DNA of 61,500 bases from assembly GCA_009760855.2 (NCBI GenBank), contig WPIO01000069.1, positions 1,603,501-1,665,000 of the forward strand, in the 5' to 3' direction. The translations under genes were made by a program, and so were the position numbers. The notes under the pieces are model-generated. The model ran no database searches, had not been told where the DNA came from, and saw nothing but the letters and a program-made list of their open reading frames with translations. Every line of letters starts with the position of its first letter. Position 1 is the stretch's first letter. Positions 23,641 through 35,975 of the stretch are shown here, one piece after another. Origin of the DNA: Cristatella mucedo. Taxonomy: Eukaryota > Bryozoa > Phylactolaemata > Cristatellidae.

Positions 23641-24860
23641 GCAGTCGCTTCGTGCGTTATGGCGGCTACAGGAACTGGATCGGCTGTCCCAGGATTCATG
23701 CGGTGCCGCGATAGTGGACTCCTTAGTTACGGCGGCCCCGGCAGCAGCAAATTCTCAATACATTATCCCTAATGTTCGTCTACTGGCCAGATGATAGTCA
23801 CTTCCGGTTTGTGATCCGATGTAAACATACCAATGTAAACAGGTTTCTGCCAAGTAAATAAGGAGTGGGCCTTGGAATGCCGTTTACCGCCGGTTGCTAT
23901 GGGCGGGGCGGGGAAGCAGAGACGGGACTAGGCACCCTGCTGATAGGGGGTTTACTCTTTTATGAACTTGTTATACCAGTCGGACATGTGATCTCGAGAG
24001 GTGTGTCATTTCCAGGAAATTTTTACGTTTTATCATTCTCCACCGTTATTTTTTGAGGGTCCGTTTAGGGCTGAGTAGCTAATATTCGCAGAGTTCACCA
24101 GAAAACCGCAGTTCCGGCTCAGTTATTTGTCAAAGAAAATTATTTTGTTGAGCTCGATGTACTACTTCCGGTTTTAAAGGTCTTAAATAATAACTTTATT
24201 GACCATGTTTCAGTCACCTGACAACCAACAAAATTTGAGCTTCCATTTAGAACTAGTTTATCTTTAATACGCGAATTTCAAGAAAATTGACGATTTTTTT
24301 GGAACCTACCCCGGTTATTTCGGAGACTGGTTACCTTTGCGATTTCATCAAATAATTTTTCGGCGAATTGAACACCAAAAACCTGCGTTTTTCTCCTTTC
24401 GCATGCTTGTAGCAACCACCTGCGTTCTATAGCACGGTGGTGGCTCCCGAAAGCTTTGGTTACTACGCGCTCCTATGAGATGACGACTGTGCCTACAATT
24501 AGCAGCACTGCCTCGCTAGCTTTAGCAGCAAGGCCATTGAGCAATTCAATTGGTGGCGTTTGGGCGGCGGCTGGGCCCTTATTTAAGAAACTGGACGCCT
24601 TGTATCTCAGTATCCGCACCATTTCCAATTTGGGTTTGCCGTGCACCATTCCCACTTCACACCTTGTCTCTGCATGACAATATGATCATTCTGTCCACAT
24701 AAACGGTCGAACGCGTTTGCCGCTGTAAAAAAATATGAAAAGACGAATTCGCCTGGTTTACCGCCACAATTGAGCAACAGCAGAAGAGCAAAAGCAGCTA
24801 TCGCCAGGGTGTCTGGGAGCCATAACGGCGAGCCGCACGTACCAAGACTGGCACGGCCTG

Positions 24861-24945
24861 TGTTACGTTACTGTGGGTGTTTAGGTCTGGTACTCTTTTC
24901 GGCTCGAGTAAACCATTCTCTGCTACCAATTGTTACGTTACTGTG
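24861..24945 (+). repeat. 15-bp direct repeat spaced by 70 bp
   Basis: TGTTACGTTACTGTG occurs at 24861-24875 and 24931-24945. The TGTTACG start is common in LTRs of Ty3-like elements, but no matching end, primer site or pol was seen. Confidence 0.5.
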
Positions 24946-26004
24946 TCTCCTTCTCCAGCAGCGCTAGTGGGGAGTCTCACGAAGACACGAGCGGGCGAAC
25001 GTGAGCTGTGAACGAGACCCTCCTTCTTTATTCCCCAGCGAGGTAAGTATACTAGCTGGGGCTGACTCACCACAGATACGTGAGTGCATCTGTGGTGGGC
25101 CACATGCTGACGTCAAAGGCTGCTTGGTTCAACTACCCGCCGCAGGCGGGGCATAAACTAGCGGCCGGGAAGCAGCAGACTCACACAACATCTGTCAATT
25201 ATAACCGTCTTACCACGAACGACAGGGTTCGCAAAGAATTGCGAATCTCTTGCCCCTGAGCTTAGATCCCGGGTTGCGGATTTGCAGCCCAGCCAGCGCC
25301 TCCTGTGACTTAACCCCGACCCCTCCGGCATTTTCCGATCACCTCGCCAACTGCCAACATTGCTCGAGCCAGTGCCGTCATCACGTCGACTGGAGCTGGT
25401 CAAGCGTGCACTGCGGCATGCAAACAGCGAGTACAGGTGCACGCTCGAGCGCAAGCGAAACTCACTCGCAAATGGAGCCGGGCGAGGCTTTAGAAAGCTC
25501 GCGCTGCTTAGCATGAACGCGGCAGCCCGGCGCCTACAGAGCGCCGCTAGTCCTGGTGCGTCCTCGCCCTCTCGCGCGAGCACTCACGGGGTCCTTAGAA
25601 ATGTGGCTAGAGCAGGCAAATACTTTGAGATCCACGCCTGCTTAGGCTAAGCAACGATTTTCCAGACGCCCGCAGAGTATCATTACCACATCGAAGAGAT
25701 GATTTCTCATTTTAAAGATCGGAAAGCGTTTCGCGCTTGCCTGCTGATGCTGCTGGCGGTGTGCAGAGCCTTGACCACGTGACCACGACCACTCGGGCTC
25801 CCTGTCGCCGGCGAATGCTCTCCTGTCGGTTTCAGACGGCAGCAGCATTGTCAGCTCAGGCTGCAGCCATCGCTGACATTTCTAGCGCTGACGGACGTTC
25901 AAAAGACGGGGTTTGGAAAGAGCACGCTGCCGTCGCGTGGTTTTCATTTAACTGTGCAACCTAACAAACCCTGACTGCTCAACACGTCTTGCTTTCGCTG
26001 GCCC

Positions 26005-26130
26005 AAGCGCTCAGACATCCAACGCTGCGGTCTGGACGCCTACCTTCTCCAAATTTTGCAGCGGATCGACTTATGCAAGCAATTTAAAAAATCAGAAACT
26101 CCACACCCTGCCGATATCCTTACCTCCTGG
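26005..26130 (+). CDS. Possible exon of an unassigned gene
   Basis: One plus frame reads SDIQRCGLDAYLLQILQ then RIDLCKQFKKSETPHPADIL and TSW, and is followed at 26131 by GTGAGT, a textbook splice donor. The text is protein-like, with a plausible amphipathic segment. I do not recognise the family, and the 5' border (an AG around 26005-26012) is a guess. Confidence 0.2.
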
Positions 26131-26599
26131 GTGAGTAGCGACTCTGCCGAGGTCTCTGAATTTTTACTGATTAGCAGCCCGGTGCGTTTTATAGCATTGT
26201 CTCGGGCGCCGGAAGCTCATCACGTGTAAACCGTCAATTGCATACTCCAAGCATTGAAATAGCATACTCGAAGCTGGCATTTGAGCTAGACTTCGTTGAT
26301 TTCAACATCTAATTATTGGAATTTCCTTAGCAGGTACAAAGTATCAAGGTATAATTGTCTTGAGAACTCCTGCCAAGCAATCTTAGCCAAATTACCTTCC
26401 TCCACTTGTCCTAATTGAAACTCTCAAATTGAGCTAAGTGCATATGGAAACGGATAGTAAGCAGAGTTTGTCCAAGCCCTATAACGAGAAAAACAGCTTA
26501 AGCATTGGACGGTGACGCGAACAAGTTATCGTTCTGGCTGATGGCATCGGCTCGAATGGCAATCCAACTTTCTCTCCGATAGTTGCTCAAGAGTTAGTG

Positions 26600-26965
26600 C
26601 CCCGGTGATCTATCGGTGGACGGCGTAATGTAGTGCTTCCGTGCGTTTAAAACACACGCGGCCACGGCTAGGCACAGAAAGCGACAGCGCATTGCGGGTT
26701 GGTTAGTAAAGGCTAGGCGCTGGCGCAAGCGCTTTAGGCAGTGTGCACGAGTTTGACTGAGCGAGCTACTCCGACTACCGAAGCCCAAACCTTCCGTATT
26801 CCTGCCGTCGCTAGCGACGGTTCCGACACCAGCGGCGTACCGCTACAGCACAGAAAGAAAGGAGTGGCCAACTGAGTAGCCGGTAGAGCACAACTGCACA
26901 GTTTAAGTTACACTTAGCTGTTCGTCGCCGTAGGTTCAAACTCTCGTGCTCTCGAAGCGTAGTCT
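26600..26965 (+). repeat. R8 dispersed repeat, partial copy with tRNA-like module
   Basis: It aligns with 47020-47375 in the same orientation. The tRNA-like module at about 26870-26952 has CTGAGTAGCCGGTAGAGCAC (D-arm/A-box-like) and GTAGGTTCAAACTC (T-arm/B-box-like). Homology ends shortly after the module. Confidence 0.65.
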
Positions 26966-27245
26966 CTCGCATGAGCTCCCATTAAGGAAATGGCTCGCAT
27001 CGCGGCTCGTCTGGGCGCTGTCCCACTGCGTTTGCATGAGGTCTAATACTGCGACTGTGAACCGTTACAAATCCCAGCAAATTAGGAGCTTGTCGAGTCA
27101 GCCGTACTTGTCGCGGTCGGTATTCACAATAACACATGAATCGTGAAACTACTAGTCCTTGACACTGCTACCACGGTCAAGAGAATGGATGGACTCAAGC
27201 TGCTTAATCCTCTGTCTTATCTGTCCTCTGTTGTTGTTGTTTGGT

Positions 27246-27435
27246 GACCAGTGATGGCACACTAGGTAAGGTGTTTGCTTTCACGACTCCGGTCCCGAGG
27301 TCGTGAGTTCGATTCCTGTGGTGGTCGATCCTTTATCGCCACTGCAAGCGGCGGTGATATCCGTAAAGGCTCTTCTGTCGCTATACAAAAAGAGGCTGTT
27401 TAATCAGCTAGGATTTAGCTTTGTATTCATTTGTT
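27246..27435 (+). mobile_element. SINE-2 copy 1 (tRNA-derived SINE)
   Basis: The tRNA-like head has A-box-like TGATGGCACACTAGG and B-box-like GAGTTCGATTCC about 50 bp apart. The body continues with ATCGCCACTGCAAGCGG, AGGCTCTTCTGTCGC and AAAAAGAGGCTGT, and the 3' end with TCAGCTAGGATTTA. All parts recur in six other copies here. Confidence 0.9.
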
Positions 27436-28569
27436 TTAAGCTACAATAGAAGACTCACCAATTTCTGGATGAGAGTTTTCGCCATTGAGTTAGCAAATTC
27501 TATGCCCTTCCACGTACGACTAGTAGCTTATTTGTGGTTATAAATTTTTTTGATCTAACCACCGAAGGCTGAAAGAGCATTGTAAAGAGCCTTTATAACT
27601 TTTGATTGACCGGCTTAGCAGATAATACCCGTGTACTTTCTATCAAAGGCCAGGTCTGCGATATACTAAACCAGAGAAGAATGACGGGGTCGCGATCAGA
27701 AAATTGCATTTTGACCTGGTTTTTTATCTCCTAAAAGTCTATCCGGTCAGCACTTTGCCAATAATCCAGTGGCTATCTACTGGATTGTCACTACATATTA
27801 TTGTCGAAAAAATTCATGCAAATCCGATATCAATTCACCTAAAACTTGCTTGACGGTTCTTTTTCTAGTAAAACAGGCTGGGTATCTTTAAGCTTATGTT
27901 GCGTCTGCACCCGGAAAGTTCGCCAGTGAAGACACAGTGTAACATAATTTTAGATTTTTTCTATGCGTCTAGATCAATATAAATCGGTGGAGGATTACAA
28001 TTAATTTTAAGCTCACTTAATTCTTCAATCTAAAACTGTTTGTTTTTCCACGAAGCCATCTTTTGAATCGCTTGCTATTAGCAACTGAAAATACGATTAG
28101 CTATTCGTGGTAGTGATCTTTGGCCCCCCCCCCCCCGCGGGGCTTTATGACCTCTCTTTCATTCAGGTTTCTCTTGGTTCAAATCATTGTCCAAAAATTT
28201 TCCATTCCTTACGCACATGATTTAACATTCATTTTAACATTGGATTAATTTCTCTCGTGGCTAAGCAGGGTAGGCCTTTACACAAAGCAGTGTATATTCG
28301 ATTAAATATACCGTCACGAGCTTACACTACGAAACTTCATTTCAACCAAATTATGCTTATCTAACCACATTTAGATCTCACACCGACTGTGTTCTTTTCG
28401 AAATACAAATCATCTGCGAACCGAGAGTTTTCGCAAACATTATCATTAGTGCTGTCAAAATTAAAAGAAAGCTCCTCAAGGCGTCCATTTGTCTAATCGG
28501 CGTTACTGTTAGATTTCCGGAAATGAACAGGAGCTAATTTTTCGGTGATTCTACTCTTCCGATTCAGCC
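27436..28569. other. No recognised feature
   Basis: AT-rich single-copy-looking DNA with a 15-base C run at about 28122-28136. Confidence 0.35.
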
Positions 28570-28603
28570 TTCTTTATAGTCTTGCTACGTAGACTATAAA
28601 GAA
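28570..28603. repeat. Perfect 13-bp hairpin
   Basis: The arms TTCTTTATAGTCT and AGACTATAAAGAA enclose the 8-nt loop TGCTACGT. No T tract or gene end is nearby to support a terminator role. Confidence 0.7.
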
Positions 28604-28662
28604 TTCCAAGCATTTTACTAGACAAAATTACCAAGACAAACAAAGACAAGAGATATATTCAA

Positions 28663-29600
28663 TAATTATAATCATACATTTGATATAGCACTCTCAGAGA
28701 ACTCAATCTCTTTCTAGGCACTTTATATTTGCTGCAAAGCAAGGACGATCATATGGTTAATGGTAGCTTGCTCGCCAAACAACTAAAACTACATGGTAAG
28801 GGGTAACGTGCACAGGGTCAGTAAGCAAATATGGTTAGTGGCAGCATGCTCAGTGTCAGCACGCATAAGCAGATCAAGACCGAATCATAAGGAACCACTA
28901 AATGCTGTGATGACTAGATGCTTTTTAGTTTCTTTCAAAATAAGATCACGTTAGGGCTTGTCGTGACCGAAGTCGGAAATGAGTTTCAGGCTTTGGGAGC
29001 ATAGAAACTAAAAACTGGTCTCAAAAGAACTAATGGCTTGAATAATGTCTAAGTAAACTATTACATTCCGAAAAGCGGCTAGTACAATGACTCTCTGAGT
29101 GGGGAGCACTTCTAATAGATGAGTTGAAGCGTAAGAATGAAGAGACCTGAGAGTGAGTGAGTGAGTGAATCCTTAACGGAAATGCGTCGCTTGACAGGGA
29201 GCCAGTGCAGGTCGGCGAGAATCGTATGATGCGTGCAACTACGATGCTCAAGCCGCTGCTGCTGCTGCTGCTGAAAAGCCGTTGAGCTGTTGAGTTTTGC
29301 ACCACATCTAAATGCCCGATTGCACAGACCTGTAGACCGGCAAGAACGGTGAGGTAGAAAAGTCAAACAGGATGTCACGCATGCATTGACCAATTTAGAT
29401 AGGATATCTGTGTCTAAAAACAAGCTAAAATTTTAGCAACGTTTGGTAGCTGCCAGACTCGACTTTGGAACTCATTTGATCATCTAATGAAATGTCCCTT
29501 TGGAACAGGACACCTAGACTTTGTGCAAATTTAACCTGCCATAGTTCGTTCTAATGTCTTCGATAGGAACGTTAAATGGGAGAGTGGGAAGATGCTTACA
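28663..29600 (-). mobile_element. LINE-A copy, minus strand, RT C-terminus to 3' end
   Basis: The inverted hairpin at about 28685-28730 is followed by the 3' UTR with CACAGGGTCAGTAAGC and GGCAGCATGCTCAGTGTCAGC. RT text then reads on the minus strand LVNACVTSCLTF near 29385. A (CTG) run of about six units at 29254-29272 (minus CAG, polyglutamine in frame) lies inside the RT region and is not seen in other copies. Confidence 0.75.
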
Positions 29601-30335
29601 TTTTCTCAGTCCAGTTTAAATTAATAAGCAGCTGCCTTTCTTCAACTTTTTCTAAGGAGGCAGGAACACATCTTGAGGCTAATATGGCTTGTATTAGGCT
29701 TATTTATTTCATTTGTCATGCATGAACATGATCATGTGCATGAACACACTCGTATTTACAGGTCACACACTCGGGCCAACACTCTCCTATGATTGCAGTG
29801 CTGTCTTTTCATAGTGGTAGCAAGTTCTACATTTCTGACAATATCCGGCTATAATTTGATCTGTGATTTCTGATCTTCCTGTTACCTAGAACCAGCTAAA
29901 ATTGCTTCAAACTTAAAACAGTGTCTAAGATGTCTCTGTGGAATTTTCTCCAGCGATTATGTGCTGTTATTCTGTGTCCAACCTGCTCCCACTCTTGAAA
30001 GTTGAAACAGCACACAGTAATGAGGGTTTAAGGTGATCTTCTTTCTCTAATCGTACGCCCTCAATAAAAGGATAACGTGGTTTATCACAGGCAGTAACAT
30101 AGATTCTTATACTTAGCCCAGCTTGGCAAAGTGTACAAAAGATCAGGACTGTAGCTCCATTGACTGATATTTAAGGGCTGCTGTAGATATCACTGATCTA
30201 TTTATGCAAAGACCTAGTCCAGCCCCAACAAAAAAAACTTTAGCTGAAAATGTGGAATCAGAATCGACCATCTCCGTAATTTCTCCCAGATAGAAACCAG
30301 ACTGGGAGCTTTTTGAGGTGTAAAAATAAATCGCT
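29601..30335. other. No recognised feature
   Basis: Nothing of the window's repeat families and no open frame with motifs was seen. Confidence 0.35.
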
Positions 30336-30339
30336 TATT

Positions 30340-30960
30340 CAGTTTATTGTTAGATAAGAGAAGAGAGCAGATCACTTGTGTTACAGAGAACTCTTGATTG
30401 GCTCAAAAATCAGACTGGAACTTCCCGTGCTTTCATCCCTCTCAACCTTTCGGTACGTCAGAATCTCTTAACCACCTTGATACATGTATGGCTGACGAAA
30501 CCCATTGATTGAATATGCTTGTTCAAATACTACTATATGATCAACAAATAGAGGTTAAAGTTCTAGTGCTGACTTCTAAGGCACGCCATGACTATGCTCC
30601 ATCATACTTGGCTGAACAGCTGAAGGAACTGCTAAATCATGTTAGCCTCTTAATCCCCTGAGTTCGTCTTCGGAAGATGGACTAGCTGCACCATTTCTGC
30701 CCGAAGTCCATTTCCGACCAAAGGGCTTATGTTCCGATGGTCCGATACTGTGGAGCCAACTTCAATAATTCTTACTACTCTTTTTTGCAGAGAGTTTAGA
30801 ATTGTTTGCTAGATGTCCTGAATAGCTGATTTCATACTTTCGTCACTTTCTCGACGGCCTTCCTGTCTCGGCTATCGGCTCTCACTTTTACTTTCCTGTG
30901 TGAGAGTGTTTTGACTGCAGCAGGGCTGCGGAACCCAACTTAAACTTAAAGGCGGTTAGA
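30340..30960 (+). mobile_element. Degraded LINE (LINE-B-like) RT C-terminal fragment
   Basis: The text reads KVLVLTSKARHDYAPSYLAEQL near 30555-30620, the conserved LINE block (compare KVLSLTFRSLHSMAPAYLSD in LINE-A). Upstream (30420-30500) the FHPSQPF...ESLNHLDTCMAD order is legible across frame breaks. It is close to LINE-B in the TAEQ/CTKV part but may be a third family. Confidence 0.55.
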
Positions 30961-31255
30961 AACTGCTCTCTGGCGTAACATCTAGTTAGCCTTTTTAGCT
31001 TTTGGGACTTGCAGATGGAACACATTAGACTCAACTAATTTACAACACTCTTCAATGTAGTCACTGGCCAGTAGTACAACAAGCATAATCTCATGCTTTG
31101 GTGAGCCGTATAAAGTAAACATAATTACAAATTCAGGCACATGGATAATATGAATGGCATGTTGGAAACATGAAGCGACAAATGCATTGGTCAAAAAAGA
31201 AATCATAAGCGCTATAAGAAATACAGTTTACGAAGATACGAAGCTAAAGCCTCGT

Positions 31256-32700
31256 AAGGTTGCTTAGGGTATACAACGACCTACTTAGAAATGAAGACAT
31301 GGGTAAAGTGTCTCTGCTTGTTTTGCTCGATCTTTCGGCAGCTTTTGACACCATCGATCACAAAGTTCTTCCAGAGCAACTCTCATCTCGCCTGGGCATA
31401 ACTGGCACTGCTCTGCAGTGGTTCAGGTCCTATCTCAGTGGGAGACTCCAGAGTATTGACGTGAATGGACAAAGATCATCTGAGGTACCTCTGAAATATG
31501 GCGTACATCAGGGCTCCGTGCTAGGTCCGGTTCTTTTTCACGGTTTATACTCTGCCTCTTGCTGAAGTGATTGCCAAGCACAATCTAGGCTTTCACTGCT
31601 ATGCTGATGACACTCAGTTGTACCTTTGCTTTGATCCCTCCCAGCCTTCGAGCACCTCAAATTCTCTAAACTCACTTGCTGCATGCATTGATGACATCCG
31701 CACATGGATGGCAGCAAATTTTCTAAAACTAATCGTTGACAAAACTAACTTACTAGTTATGGGCAAACCCAGTGTGATTCAGAGATTAGAAAGGCTGACT
31801 CTCAAAATTGGCTCTGCCAGCATATCTCCTGTCGAATCAGCTCGAAATCTAGGTGGCATATTCCAAAGCGACCTCTTGTTACACGACCATATGCGCCATC
31901 ATATCATCAGAGTCACAGTCAAATCCGCCTATTTTCAGCTTCATAACATTGCTAAAATTCGGGCTTGTTTAGATAAGGATACCACGTCTAAGTTGGTCCA
32001 TGCATTCGTGACATCTCGTCTCGACTTCTGCATTTCACTTCTTACTGGCCTACCAGCATGTGCGATTAAACGATTGCAGCTGGCGCAAAACTCTGCAGCT
32101 AGGCTTGTCTATCGTGAGCTTCGCAGTTGCCACATTACTCCACTTCTCACCGATCTGCACTGGCTACCAGTAAAGCAACGGATTGACTTCAAGGTTTTCT
32201 CGCTCACTTTTAGGTCCCTTCATTCTATGGCTCCAGCCTATTTCTCCGACATACTCCCCCATCAGGCCAAACATCGTACAACCTGCTTTTCGGAATCCAA
32301 CAGTCTAGAAATACCTCGTACAAACCTTAAATCCTTTGGAGACCGTGCATTTAGTTCCTATGCTCCCAAAGCCTGGAACTCCCTCCCGACCTGCGTCCGT
32401 ACATCCCCTGACCTGACCACATTCAAAAGGAACTTAAAAACACCTATTTAGGACAGCGTTTAGTGAGTCCCTGTGATTCGTCCTTACGTGCTTATGGGTG
32501 CTGACACTGTGCCTGCTGCCACTAACCACATTTGCATGCTGACCCTGTGCATGTCACCCCTAACCATGTTATTCATTTTGTTTGTTTTTCAAGCATGATT
32601 TTACTTACCATTCAATTGCATTTCCCTTTGCTGCAAATGTAAAGCGCCTAGAAAGACATTAAGTTCTCTGAGGGCACTTTATGAAGTACATTATTTTTAC
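31256..32700 (+). mobile_element. Best-preserved LINE-A copy, RT to 3' end
   Basis: It starts abruptly in RT (LRVYNDLLRNEDMGK), typical of 5' truncation. It runs through the whole RT C-terminus, the full 3' UTR (about 32452-32640) and the hairpin at about 32639-32680, ending in ATTATTTTTAC. It has the fewest lesions of any copy in the window, so it may be the youngest. Confidence 0.92.
31260..32451 (+). pseudogene. Nearly intact RT fragment of LINE-A
   Basis: Two frames (31260-31565 and 31567-32451) are separated by a single frame shift near 31560. Together they encode motif A (LLDLSAAFDTIDHK), SVLGPVLF, the catalytic YADD near 31600 and the full thumb to AFSSYAPKAWNSLPT. Compared with copy 1 there is a small in-frame insertion near 31892-31910 (HMRHHIIRV region). 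A 2-bp loss near 32442 changes the normal C-terminus (KTHLFRTAF). It lacks EN and the RT N-terminus. Confidence 0.88.
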
Positions 32701-34136
32701 ATAAAAACACCCTACGAAAGCAAGGAGTTCGGATTCGCAGGGCTGAGGCCTGTGAAATAAGTAAACTTGAGAAATTCAGGGGACCTCTGGATTAGTTCGG
32801 TGCTTCACAGCCTGCTACTTATGGGAGGAGAGGTGATTTGTGATTGTTTCGTTGCTGGCTATGCACCTCTCGGAAGTACATATAAAGTGTGGAGTTTTCA
32901 AAGACACGGCTAGTGCAAGTGCTGGGAATCTTAAAAATGTGATTGATCTTTGCTTGACTTTGCACCCGTATAAACTGTTTCATCCATCAAAATCTCATTT
33001 ATTTACACTCTAATTTTTGCCAAAATACGAATCTTGATTTAGGCTGACTTGACGTCGCTGTACACGATTTAATTAAGAGGCACGTTATTTTGGCATGACC
33101 AGCCAAAAAGGGCTTCAAGAGTATTTTCATTGTTTTTTATTAATATTAGCTGCTGCTATAGTATGCTCGCAATACGTCTTCGGGTTAATCAAATTGTTCC
33201 TGTACTGATAGGTCATCCTGACCAACAACCTTGTCGGCAAGAATTTTTTAAAACATGCAATTCAAAAACCTTTTCCGAGCCTTCTTTTTCTTGTTCATAC
33301 TTCTGCATCACTGGCTCGAGTCCATAAAGCAGCTCCCATAATTAAAAAAGGTTAAAGGAAATAAGATTCCCGGTACAGACCCTGGTCGGCTACTGGCGCT
33401 ATCAGTAATCATTTAATGAATCAGTAATTTAAATTCTTATTGGTAGGCGTGGAGACATATGTGCTGCCTAATTTAAAATTGTTCGTTGTATTATAAGGCA
33501 GTACTTCACTTTCTTTTGAAAAACTTTTGATTCGATAAGCTTTAATGATCATAGCGGTGGGTAAAGCTTAAAAACAAATAGGCCATAGTTATGATTTCCC
33601 ATTTTGTGCAATATATTACCTATCTCTATTTGAGATGTGAAGGGCACCTAATGTTGTATCTTGCCTGTTGCGAACAAGGTCAAGCCTTGTGATTGAGAAA
33701 AAAGAAGGGAAAGATATTTCCCTCGTAGAGCTTTATAGAAATCTGAAACTTGAAGTTGAAATTTACACACTAAATAAAATCAGCTGTCTTCGTGGACGAT
33801 AAGCACGACTGTGATTTTACATGTGGTGATTTGGTATTAAATAGCCAATATAGCGCTCTAACAGTATAGCTTGCACTAGCCTAATACGAGAGCTTTGCCA
33901 TAACTACAATATCTTTGAAAAAGCTAACGCGGCCGTAATTGTTAAATAGACTTATTGCTAATTTGAAAACTGACTGAGCACTTGGCTTGCTGAAAGTTCT
34001 ATAAGCTCGCCGTCTTAGATGACGACTAGCTGATGCCCAGCAACCATTGCTTTTCTTAGCTCGACTTAACGACCTTCGTATCTCAGTTGCAAGTAAAAAA
34101 GGTAATGCATTGAGGTGGTGCCCAAAGTTATTGCCC
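32701..34136. other. No recognised feature
   Basis: AT-rich DNA without LINE or SINE motifs. Short open frames lack support. Confidence 0.35.
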
Positions 34137-34212
34137 ATGAGAACTTAATCTCTAATCAGGAGCTTTACATATGCCTCGGCACTCGAGCCCACGACCTCAG
34201 CCACTGGATGGA
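34137..34212 (-). mobile_element. SINE-1 3' fragment, minus strand
   Basis: On the minus strand it reads GAGGTCGTGGGCTCGAG, GGCATATG, then GCTCCTGATTAGAGATTAAG...TTCTCATGGG, the SINE-1 B-box region and its 3' hairpin. The head is missing. Confidence 0.7.
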
Positions 34213-34345
34213 GTTACTCAGGCTAACAATTGCAATCAATATGAAAGGGAATAAACTTCCTTAGTACCTCGGACTCAGTACACTTTACTCCAGCGCTTTG
34301 GCGTTTATTCGGCTTCGACCATAGATTACAGCAAGAATGACTCAT
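34195..34345 (+). repeat. R7 dispersed repeat (copy 1)
   Basis: It matches 45190-45370 in the opposite orientation: GGATGGAGTTACTCA..CTAAC, then CTTTACTCCAGCGC, then TCGACCATAGATTA. It is not otherwise identified. Confidence 0.55.
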
Positions 34346-34639
34346 AGCCTTCGCTATGAATAGTAAATATCGGTCGTAAACCAACCGATCTATCAGGCCG
34401 GCGTACCCGGTACTTTATAGTCCTCATAGTCTCATATCCAGTTTCTTTTTGCACCTTCTATTTTGGCTCGCTCATACACGTCCACCCAATAGGATCGATT
34501 CTTATTAGCTATCGTTAATTTTGAATACAGTTTTGGTGTCCGTTAGTGTGCTTTTGCTTTTTTTACTCAGCCAGGTTGCTCGGCCAAAGCTGATAGCAAT
34601 GGAACAACAAAGCTACCACGTCCCGAGTAAAATTCGACA

Positions 34640-35645
34640 GCAGTCAAGAAGTCGTGAGGATTCAACGATCGAAATTGAGAGTGACCGTGCTCTATCTGCA
34701 GCGGCCTACTACTTGTGCACACCAGTCAAATGCCCTGATACGATCGGCTTATCGGTCGCCACCATCATCTCCGATCCTGCTGTCGTTCACAGATTATCGT
34801 AACTGTTTGCAATGTCTCACTATGCTGCACCTAGTCCAATCAGCATTCTGCTATTCACTGCTGTAGGGTGCCACGATGAGTTCAAACGGTAATGGCTTAG
34901 TTAGTTAATCCCGATAAACTGTAACCGGAATTGCTAAAAACTATCCATACTAACTTTTAAAAGGCAATAGCAACGAGTCTTAACACCTGCATACGAGAGA
35001 TTAAACTCGTGTAAACATGCATCTTTGGAAAATGTGTTACTAAAAGATTTTAGGCTGCTTCATGACGGTTTAGGTGTAATAATTTCACGTAATCAATCCA
35101 GGTTTTTTGTAATGAGCGACTGTGATTGGCTCCAGCCTCCAGTTTAAATTAGAAAAAAAATACTATCAATGGGGATTAGGTAAAGCTCTCTAAATTAAAA
35201 CAATCCTCAGATTGTTGGTTTGGAAAACGAAGTCAATTTTCAATTGTAAAAACCATACCCAACCAAGCTGACAACCAACATCACTCAGTCAACATGCCTT
35301 ATAGTTAGGCATTACTGCAGCTTTTAAGAGTTACCAATCCAGTTCAGAGCATAGATCTATCAGTCAAAGTTGACTTCTGATTTAGCACAACAGGATTTCA
35401 CTTTAAAATGTTCTTCTTTGTGGAAAATTTTCTTTGTAACCTGAGAATTTTCTTTTTTACGTGTCGAGTAGTCCTTATTTTGTTTGGAATTTCTGCAACA
35501 GTTCGTGTACTTAATGTTTTTAATCGTAGATCGACGTTTTCTAATTATTCATTTAATCTTTGCATGCATTCGTATCACATTTTTCTTAATACAAAGAAAT
35601 AGACAGTTTCAAGCATTGCTTATGCTCCCCAGCCGGGACATAGCC
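34640..35645 (+). repeat. R6, left arm of a diverged inverted duplication
   Basis: It aligns along about 1 kb with the reverse complement of 37570-38625. Shared landmarks include GGATTCAACGATCGA / GTATTCAACGATCGA, TGGCTTAGTTAGTTAATC, TCCCGATAAACTGT, TTTTAGGCTGCT, GGTTTGGAAAACG, TTGTTTGGAATTTCTGCAAC and CTTTGCATGCATTC. The arms are 1.9 kb apart and clearly diverged. Confidence 0.75.
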
Positions 35646-35772
35646 TGATTTTATAACCGATTTCTGACTTAAATTGCACTGCTGAGAATTAAAGCCGTGC
35701 AGCTGCTAAGTAACCTTTGAGTACCGAATTTCACGTCGGATACAGTGCTGGCTGGAACAGCTGCTTAAGTAC

Positions 35773-35975
35773 CAAATTAAGTAAATAAATAAAATTAATA
35801 AATCATAGCTAATTACACAGCCTCTTTTCGTATAGTGACAGAAGAGCCTTTAAGGCTATCACTAATGCTTGCTGGGGCGATGAAGGGTTGCCCACAGCTG
35901 GAATCCAACCCATGACCTCGGGACCGATGTTATGAAAGCAACCACCTTACCTAGTGTGCCATCACGGCTCACATG
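35773..35975 (-). mobile_element. SINE-2 copy 2, minus strand
   Basis: On the minus strand it reads GAGCCGTGATGGCACACTAG, then CCCGAGGTCATGGGTTGGATTC (decayed B box), then AGGCTCTTCTGTCACTATAC, then TTAGCTATGATTTATTAATT. It is complete from head to tail. Confidence 0.88.

Larger units (their letters stand above)
23640..26600. other. CpG-richer block with unassigned open frames
   Basis: Composition rises in GC and CpG relative to the flanks, most clearly at 24770-26130. Frames of 80-140 aa are open on both strands (for example 25158-25583 minus and 25360-25650 plus), as expected for GC-rich DNA. None carries a domain I recognise. It could be a gene start region or an old element. Confidence 0.35.

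Noticed and set aside
24861-24945. Solo LTR starting TGTTACG
   Set aside because: No complementary end, primer binding site, polypurine tract or target duplication was found.
25158-25650. Overlapping GC-rich ORFs on both strands
   Set aside because: Both strands are open for similar lengths and neither shows a domain, as expected of GC-rich DNA.
27246-27325. A functional tRNA gene
   Set aside because: A and B boxes are present but acceptor and anticodon stems do not pair, and the sequence continues into a SINE body repeated elsewhere.
34521-34802. 93-aa frame with a signal-peptide-like start
   Set aside because: It begins at TTG rather than ATG, and most of it overlaps the R6 repeat; the partner arm has stops in the same frame.
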